Positions 59,776-64,000 of a stretch of 64,000 nt of DNA are shown here, in pieces. Numbering within the stretch: position 1 is the first letter of the stretch; the number at the start of each line of letters is the position of its first letter. The position numbers and the translations under genes were made by a program. Under the pieces are notes generated by a model. The model had not been told where the DNA came from and ran no database searches. It was given only the letters and a program-made list of their open reading frames with translations. Source of the DNA: DATBSL01 sp963729875 (GTDB lineage Bacteria; Acidobacteriota; Vicinamibacteria; Fen-336); contig CAVSPR010000002.1 of assembly GCA_963729875.1 (NCBI GenBank), positions 310,001 through 374,000 of the forward strand, read 5' to 3'.

Positions 59776-59812
59776 GAAAGAAAAGACCCGGAGGCCCAAG
59801 GCCATCCGGGTC
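59776..59812 (-). terminator. Intrinsic terminator, minus strand
   Basis: On the minus strand: stem GACCCGG-at-GGCC, loop, GGCC-t-CCGGGTC, followed by TTTTCTTTC. Good stem plus T-tract; the tract exists only in this orientation. It lies upstream of the sigma gene, so it either ends transcription from 60112-60807 or an RNA made from 59817-60040, or acts as an attenuator. Confidence 0.75.
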
Positions 59813-59862
59813 GGATTCGGGCTGTTCGAGCCCGACGCGCCTCTAGGGCGCGTCTCGATCAG

Positions 59863-59919
59863 TCAGAGCAGGGACCCGAAGGTCCCTTCGAGGGCGGGTG
59901 GCGTGCTACCGACTTCCAT
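59863..59919 (-). CDS. Possible 18-residue peptide ORF within the structured region
   Basis: MEVGSTPPALEGTFGSLL, ATG at 59919 with GGAGG exactly 6 nt upstream and TGA at 59863. It ends just before two hairpins and the terminator, the order of an attenuator leader peptide. It could equally be chance, since its codons also form the UUCG hairpin. No run of one regulatory amino acid is present. Confidence 0.25.
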   Translation of the reverse strand: MEVGSTPPALEGTFGSLL

Positions 59920-60000
59920 CGGTATCCTCCGCGGCATTCGCCGCCGTGCCGTCCAGTCCTCCAGGGCCGGCGCCCTTCCTCTGCGGCGGCTGCTGCCGCG

Positions 60001-60038
60001 GGCGCGGCGCACTGGTAACCAGTAAGGTGGGCCGCGCC
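60001..60038. repeat. Nested inverted repeat with operator-like core ACTGGT-A-ACCAGT
   Basis: Outer arms GGCGCGGC (60001-60008) and GCCGCGCC (60031-60038); inner perfect palindrome ACTGGTAACCAGT (60011-60023). It lies 9 bp beyond a TTGACA (60047-60052) on the minus strand, where a repressor could block a promoter. The half-site ACCAGTA recurs near 59737. Confidence 0.5.
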
Positions 60039-60046
60039 GCCCCTCC

Positions 60047-60052
60047 TGTCAA
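60047..60052 (-). promoter_or_regulatory. Consensus -35 TTGACA, minus strand
   Basis: TTGACA on the minus strand; the expected -10 position overlaps CACCTTACTGG, which is a poor match, so the promoter is tentative. It would drive the structured RNA and possibly the sigma operon. Confidence 0.35.
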
Positions 60053-60111
60053 GGGGAAACTGCGGGGGGGCCTGCGCTGTGCACCGGGGAGGACACAAAG
60101 CGGACCGGGGC

Positions 60112-60807
60112 TCAGTACCCGAAGCTCAACGCGATCGTGATGGTGACCAGATTGGCCGCCGTCGTGCGCGGGACGATGACGGGCGGGGCGCCGGATGGCG
60201 AGGGCTGGAGGTCCCCTTCCGCGAGGTAGCGGACCGTCCCGTTTCCCACGTACTGGGCGCTCACGTCGATGGCCAGGCTCCCGGACACCGGGAAGAGGAG
60301 CCCCGCCCCCGCCGACCAGGCGAACGTCGTGTCGTCGTAGTTCGTCGAGCTGTAGCCCCCGTAGTAGTCGTACCCGCCGCCGAGGGAGGTCTGGGTCGCG
60401 AAGTACCCGAGGCCGGCCAGCGCGTACGCGTAGGGGCGGACGGGCCCCGAGCGGGCCATGATCTGGGGGCCGATGCCGGCGTTCAGGAGCCAGTTGTCGG
60501 TCGTGAGGTCCTCGGTGATCAAGCCGCCCGTCCCCGGCACCGACGTGTGGATAGCCCGGCTGCCGTAGATGAGCCCGCCCGTCTGGAAGCGGATCCCGAA
60601 GGGGCGGCCCCCGGGGGTGAAGACGACGTTGCCGATCACTCCGAAGCCCTCGTCCGTGGCGTCCGCGAAATCGCCGAGCGGGATGCCGATGAGGAGGCCG
60701 CCGCCCCCGAACCACGTGGAGGGCTTGCGGGGCTGCGGCTGGGCGAGGGCCGCCGACGCGGCGAGGACGGCCGGCACGAAGAGGAAAAGTGCGGGCAGGG
60801 GCTTCAC
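60112..60807 (-). CDS. Small outer-membrane beta-barrel protein (OmpA/OmpW-like transmembrane domain)
   Basis: 231 residues. Signal peptide (LPALFLFVPAVLAASAALAQ) and an eight-strand-type barrel: WFGGGGLLIGIPLGDFADATDEGFGVIGNVVF, PYAYALAGLGYFATQT, FAWSAGAGLLFPVSGSLAIDVSAQYV, ending VTITIALSFGY with a C-terminal aromatic. A surface loop is rich in Gly/Tyr (GGGYDYYGGYSS). GTG 60807 is chosen because the signal peptide begins there and GGAAGGA precedes it; TAGAAT at 60857-60862 is a plausible -10 box. Role unknown, probably structural or small-molecule passage. Confidence 0.75.
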   Translation of the reverse strand: MKPLPALFLFVPAVLAASAALAQPQPRKPSTWFGGGGLLIGIPLGDFADATDEGFGVIGNVVFTPGGRPFGIRFQTGGLIYGSRAIHTSVPGTGGLITEDLTTDNWLLNAGIGPQIMARSGPVRPYAYALAGLGYFATQTSLGGGYDYYGGYSSTNYDDTTFAWSAGAGLLFPVSGSLAIDVSAQYVGNGTVRYLAEGDLQPSPSGAPPVIVPRTTAANLVTITIALSFGY

Positions 60808-60908
60808 GTGAGTCCGTCCTTCCGGGACGACGGGCGACACTCTCGTCCCGAAGGGGATTCTATCGTCGCCGCACCCGTCGAGCGAAGGTGGCGGCGGCGG
60901 AACGCGGC

Positions 60909-60914
60909 TACAAT
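60909..60914 (+). promoter_or_regulatory. -10 box TACAAT of the kinase-propeller gene
   Basis: TACAAT, 12 nt before the upstream mini-ORF (ATG 60927) and 44 nt before the kinase GTG. Confidence 0.45.
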
Positions 60915-60926
60915 CGGGGACTCTCC

Positions 60927-60962
60927 ATGAAGGCGAATCGGAAGAAGGAGCGCTCCACGTGA
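60927..60962 (+). CDS. Possible 11-codon upstream ORF coupled to the kinase start
   Basis: ATG AAG ... ACG TGA encodes MKANRKKERST, rich in Lys/Arg. Its TGA overlaps the kinase GTG (GTGA at 60959-60962), the same coupling geometry used between genes elsewhere here. No ribosome-binding site of its own, so it may be only the kinase leader. Confidence 0.25.
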   Translation: MKANRKKERST

Positions 60963-63682
60963 TCGGAACCACCATCTCGCACTACAGGGTCACCGCGAAG
61001 CTCGGCGCGGGCGGGATGGGCGAGGTCTGGCGGGCCGAGGACACGAAGCTCGGCCGCGACGTGGCCCTCAAGGTGCTGCCCGCGAGCTTCGCGTCCGACC
61101 CCGAGCGCCTCGCCCGGTTCGAGCGGGAGGCGCGCGCGCTCGCCGCCTTCTCCCACCCGAGCATCGCCGGCATCTACGGCCTCGAGGACGTCGAAGGGCA
61201 GCGCTTCCTGGTCATGGAGGTCGCCGAGGGTCAGACGCTCGCCGCGCGGCTCGCGCGCGGGCCGCTGCCAGTCGAGGAGGCCGTGCGCGTCGCCCTGCAG
61301 GTCGCCGAGGCCCTCGAGGTGGCGCACGAGAAGGGGATCGTCCACCGCGACCTGAAGCCCGGGAACGTGATGGTGAGCCCCGAGGGCCGGGTGAAGGTGC
61401 TCGATTTCGGCCTAGCCAAGGCGCTCGGCGTGCACCCGCTCTCCGGCGGGTCGGACGCCGACCTGTCGCACTCGCCGACCCTCGCCATGACGCAGGCCGG
61501 GGTGCTGCTCGGCACCGCGGGCTACATGAGCCCCGAGCAGGCCCGGGGCAAGGCGGTGGACCGGCGGGCCGACATCTGGGCCTTCGGCTGCGTGCTCTAC
61601 GAGATGCTGGCCGGGACGCGGGCCTTCGACGGCGAGACGGTGACCGACGTCCTCGGCGCGATCGTCCACAAGGAGCCGGACCTCGCGCGGCTGCCGGCCA
61701 GCGTGCCGCAGCGGGTCCGGCAGCTGCTGCAGCAGTGCCTGCAGAAGGACGCCTCGCGCCGGCTGCAGTCGATCGGCGACGCGCGCGTGGCGCTGCAGGA
61801 GTGGCTGGAGAACCCGCGCGCGGCCGAGCCGACGATGATCCTGCCCGCTCCCGCGCGCCGGCCCTGGCTGCCGTGGTTGGCGGGAGCCGCGGCCGGCGTG
61901 CTCGGCCTCGTCGCCGGGGCGGCCCTCTTCCGCAGACCCGCGGTCGACGAGCCCGTGCGCCGGTTCGAGATCAACGTCACGAAGGACGCGGTCTTCTCGC
62001 GCCTGGGCTCGGGCCTCGTGGCCTCGCCGGACGGCCGCTCGATCGCCTACACGACGGGCCTCGAGGGGGAGAAGCAGAAGCTCGTGGTGCGGCTGCTCGA
62101 CCGCTTCCAGGAGACGGTCCTCGTGGAAGGCGAGGGCCCGACGGGCCCGTACCACCCCTTCTTCGCGCCGGACGGCTCGTGGATCGGCTTCGTCACCCGC
62201 ACCGAGCTCAAGAAGATCTCGATCACCGGCGGGGCGCCGATCACCCTCGCGACGCTCGACCGCAGCCGCGGCGCCACGTGGGGAGCGGACGGCACCATCG
62301 TCTTCGCGCCCTCGGTCTTCTCGGGCCTCGTGCGCATCTCCGCGAACGGGGGCCAGCCGGCGCCGCTGACGACCCTCGACAAGGCGAAGGACGAGCGCAC
62401 CCACCGCTGGCCGCAGTGGCTCCCGGGCGGCAAGGCCGTGCTCTTCACCAGCCAGTCGGGGGACACGAGCACCTTCGACACCGGGACGATCGAGGTGGTG
62501 CGGGCGGACACCGGGGAGCGGAAGGTCGTCCACCGCGGGGGCTACTACGCCCGCTACGTGCCGACCGGGCACATCCTGTACGTGCTGAAGGGGACGCTCT
62601 TCGCGTTGCCGTTCGACGTGGGGAAGATGGAGGCGACCGGCTCGGAGATGCCCGTCCTCGAGGGCCTGGAGACGAACCCCGCGGAGGGATCGGCCCAGTA
62701 CGGCGTGTCGGACAACGGCCTGCTCGCCTACCTCGACGACGTGGCCGACATCTCGCCCTTCACGATCGTCTCGGTGGACCGGCAGGGGCGGAGCGAGCCG
62801 CTGTGGAAGGAGCCCGGCATCTACGGGACGCCGCGGCTCTCCCCGGACGGCCGCCGCCTCGCCGTGTCGCTGCAGCGCGACGAGATCTGGAACGTCTGGG
62901 TCTACGACCTCGAGCGCGACGTCGCCAACCGGGTCACGTTCGGGAAGCGCTACGACGCCGACCCGGTCTGGTCGCCGGACGGGCGCTTCCTCGCCTACGA
63001 GTCCGAGGTGGACGGCAAGGACGGCGTCTTCCGCAAGCGGGCCGACGGCACGGGCGACGCCGAGCCGCTGCTCGCGCCGGGCAAGCTCACCTACCCGGCG
63101 CCCAACTCCTGGTCCCCGGACGGCAAGACGCTGATCGTCCAGAGCGCGGGGGAGGGCGGGCGGACCGACCTGTGGATCCTGCCCGCCGGCGGCGACGCCG
63201 AGCCGCAGCCGTTCCTCAAGTCCCCCTACCAGGAGAGCTTCGGCCACTTCTCGCCGGACGGGCGCTGGGTCGCCTACGAGTCGGACGAGACGGGACGGCT
63301 CGAGGTCTTCGTGACGTCGTTCCCGCCCGGCGGCGGCAAGTGGCAGATATCCGACGGCGGCGGCGCGCAGCCGATCTGGAGCCGCGACGGGCGCGAGCTG
63401 TTCTTCCGGACCGAGGACGGCGTCATGTCGGTCCGCGCCGTGGCCGAAGGCCAGACGTTCCGGGCCAGCAAGCCCGAGCCGGTCTTCCGCGGGGCCTTCC
63501 TGGGCGGCCTGCGCGGGGTGACGCTGCCCGGGTTCAACTTCCCGGACTACGACGTGTCGGGCGACGGACGGCGCTTCGTGATGTTCGCCGGTGGCGCCGA
63601 GCGGCGGCAGGTGACCCAGGCCAAGGTCGTCCTCGGCTGGTTCGGGGAGCTGAAGCGGCTGACCGCGTCCGGGGGAAAGTAG
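60959..63682 (+). CDS. Ser/Thr protein kinase with C-terminal WD40-like (PD40/TolB) propeller
   Basis: 907 residues. Kinase domain about 9-285: LGAGGMGEVWRAED, Lys38 in DVALKVL, HRDLKPGNV (129-135), DFG (149-151), GTAGYMSPEQARG. One membrane helix (about 303-323), then a periplasmic propeller of PD40 repeats (SPDGRSIAYT, APDGSWIGFVT, SPDGRRLAVS, SPDGRFLAYES, SPDGRWVAYES). The domain order is typical of Acidobacteriota and suggests the propeller senses an external ligand. The GTG at 60959 overlaps the stop of an 11-codon upstream frame (60927-60962) that begins with MKANRKKERST; AAGGAG lies 8 nt before the GTG. TACAAT at 60909-60914 is the likely -10 box. Confidence 0.92.
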   Translation: MIGTTISHYRVTAKLGAGGMGEVWRAEDTKLGRDVALKVLPASFASDPERLARFEREARALAAFSHPSIAGIYGLEDVEGQRFLVMEVAEGQTLAARLARGPLPVEEAVRVALQVAEALEVAHEKGIVHRDLKPGNVMVSPEGRVKVLDFGLAKALGVHPLSGGSDADLSHSPTLAMTQAGVLLGTAGYMSPEQARGKAVDRRADIWAFGCVLYEMLAGTRAFDGETVTDVLGAIVHKEPDLARLPASVPQRVRQLLQQCLQKDASRRLQSIGDARVALQEWLENPRAAEPTMILPAPARRPWLPWLAGAAAGVLGLVAGAALFRRPAVDEPVRRFEINVTKDAVFSRLGSGLVASPDGRSIAYTTGLEGEKQKLVVRLLDRFQETVLVEGEGPTGPYHPFFAPDGSWIGFVTRTELKKISITGGAPITLATLDRSRGATWGADGTIVFAPSVFSGLVRISANGGQPAPLTTLDKAKDERTHRWPQWLPGGKAVLFTSQSGDTSTFDTGTIEVVRADTGERKVVHRGGYYARYVPTGHILYVLKGTLFALPFDVGKMEATGSEMPVLEGLETNPAEGSAQYGVSDNGLLAYLDDVADISPFTIVSVDRQGRSEPLWKEPGIYGTPRLSPDGRRLAVSLQRDEIWNVWVYDLERDVANRVTFGKRYDADPVWSPDGRFLAYESEVDGKDGVFRKRADGTGDAEPLLAPGKLTYPAPNSWSPDGKTLIVQSAGEGGRTDLWILPAGGDAEPQPFLKSPYQESFGHFSPDGRWVAYESDETGRLEVFVTSFPPGGGKWQISDGGGAQPIWSRDGRELFFRTEDGVMSVRAVAEGQTFRASKPEPVFRGAFLGGLRGVTLPGFNFPDYDVSGDGRRFVMFAGGAERRQVTQAKVVLGWFGELKRLTASGGK

Positions 63683-63691
63683 CCGGGTCCC

Positions 63692-64000
63692 TCAGTCGAA
63701 GGCGATCCCGGCGAGCCTCCCGCGCCAGTAGGCCTGGCGGCCCTCCGGCAGCAGCCACGCGACCTCGCCGGCGAGCGGCACGCGCATGCCCCCGCGCTCG
63801 CCCCACGATCCCAGCCGGGCTTCCCACGGCGTCGGCACCGAGCGGCCGTTCACGTCGCGCCCGCGCTGCGCGGCGTACACGCGCTCGACGAGGCCGTCCT
63901 CGCCGAAGTGGTAGTCGATCGAGGCCGTGACCCCCGCCACCCGCGCCGTCGCCCGCGCGCTCGTCGCGTCGAGCGGCGTCCACTGGGTGCCCTGGCTCGG
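63692..64000 (-). CDS. DUF6544-like protein, C-terminal part (5' end outside window)
   Basis: The open frame continues past 64000. Visible residues read QWTPLDATSARATARVAGVTASIDYHFGEDGLVERV, YAAQRGRDVNGRSVPTPWEARLGSW, and MRVPLAGEVAWLLPEGRQAYWRGRL. This matches the C-terminus of DUF6544/DUF6920 proteins (W-x-x-L-D-x-x, F-x-x-D-G, R-Y/G-R-D-x-x-G, P-x-x-G-E-V-x-W, P-x-G-x-x-x-Y-W-R-G). Function of the family is unknown. Convergent with the kinase-propeller gene, 9 nt apart. Confidence 0.8.
   Translation of the reverse strand, partial: PSQGTQWTPLDATSARATARVAGVTASIDYHFGEDGLVERVYAAQRGRDVNGRSVPTPWEARLGSWGERGGMRVPLAGEVAWLLPEGRQAYWRGRLAGIAFD

Larger units (their letters stand above)
59776..60022 (-). 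ncRNA. Candidate structured RNA or leader upstream of the sigma-factor operon
   Basis: Minus-strand hairpins in order: GCGGC-GAAT-GCCGC (59931-59944), TACCGA-6-TCGGTA (59907-59924), AGGGACC-TTCG-GGTCCCT with a C(UUCG)G tetraloop (59870-59887), GACGCGCC-5-GGCGCGTC (59834-59854), TCGGGCT-5-AGCCCGA (59817-59835), then the terminator. The UUCG loop and T-tract are correct only on this strand, arguing for a minus-strand RNA. The two hairpins around 59834 share two bases and could be alternatives. No known RNA family recognised. Confidence 0.4.
59713..60111. other. Gene-free, strongly structured region between the small barrel gene and the sigma operon
   Basis: No conventional gene. On the minus strand it holds TTGACA (60047-60052), a nested inverted repeat (60001-60038), five or six short perfect hairpins (59817-59944), an 18-codon open frame with GGAGG, and an intrinsic terminator (59776-59812). 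Between 59713 and 59775, CAGTACTG and a second ACCAGTA half-site occur. Confidence 0.6.

Overview
The window is a gene-dense stretch of very high G+C chromosome (about 70% by eye). It carries roughly fifty genes, short intergenic gaps, many ATGA/GTGA start-stop overlaps, and no rRNA, tRNA, CRISPR array, integrase or transposase that I could see. Ser/Thr kinases fused to TPR or WD40-like (PD40) propellers, a TonB receptor with a carboxypeptidase-regulatory N-domain, URO-D/corrinoid proteins, a PilZ protein and giant multihaem cytochromes together suggest an Acidobacteriota-type Gram-negative bacterium. That placement is inference; there is no marker gene to prove it.

Layout. 1-2074: 3' part of a sodium:solute symporter and a PilZ protein. 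2078-6953 (minus): TonB receptor and a kinase-TPR protein. 7029-10338: sigma factor, membrane partner, and ABC ATPase plus permease, in one tightly overlapping operon. 10427-18254: the most striking locus. A promoter with a GTGA-N6-TCAC operator precedes a b-type membrane cytochrome, a 20-haem and a 22-haem c-type cytochrome, an outer-membrane barrel and a 4Fe-4S/FAD oxidoreductase. It looks like a complete inner-membrane-to-exterior electron conduit. 18217-23534: MsrB, a URO-D/corrinoid methyltransferase pair, a dicarboxylate symporter, and a [2Fe-2S]-ferredoxin/O-methyltransferase fusion. 23494-25910 (minus): POT-type transporter and a TIM-barrel isomerase. 26011-32436 (minus): hoxEFUYH, a group-3 NiFe hydrogenase whose HoxF is fused to a full GltD/NfnL-like flavoprotein. 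32853-40441: GT39, CBM9-like protein, a pseudo-HAD phosphatase, Rnk, NhaR, an MDR reductase, a DUF805/pilin-like fusion and a decayed SMP-30 gene. 40473-47037 (minus): secreted lipoproteins/propellers, then fadA-fadB. 47114-54326: propeller, secreted MTA/SAH nucleosidase, DUF423 remnant, secreted hydrolases and two c-type cytochromes. 54373-60807 (minus): a second symporter, membrane proteins, a sigma/anti-sigma operon preceded by a highly structured gene-free region, and a small barrel. 60959-64000: kinase-propeller protein and a partial DUF6544-like gene.

How it fits together. The window describes a respiratory and fermentative heterotroph. It can oxidise fatty acids (FadAB), exchange H2 with NAD(P)H (Hox), probably push electrons outward through haem wires, and secrete peptidases and hydrolases. 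Three genes (kinase-TPR, porin, second symporter) are each broken by a single base in a G/C homopolymer. That pattern points to sequencing or assembly error more than to true pseudogenes. The SMP-30 and DUF423 genes, by contrast, have lost large segments.

Promoters show a recurring TAGGAT/TAGAAT/TATAAC -10 box. In several cases it ends only 6-8 nt before the start codon, which would give leaderless mRNAs.
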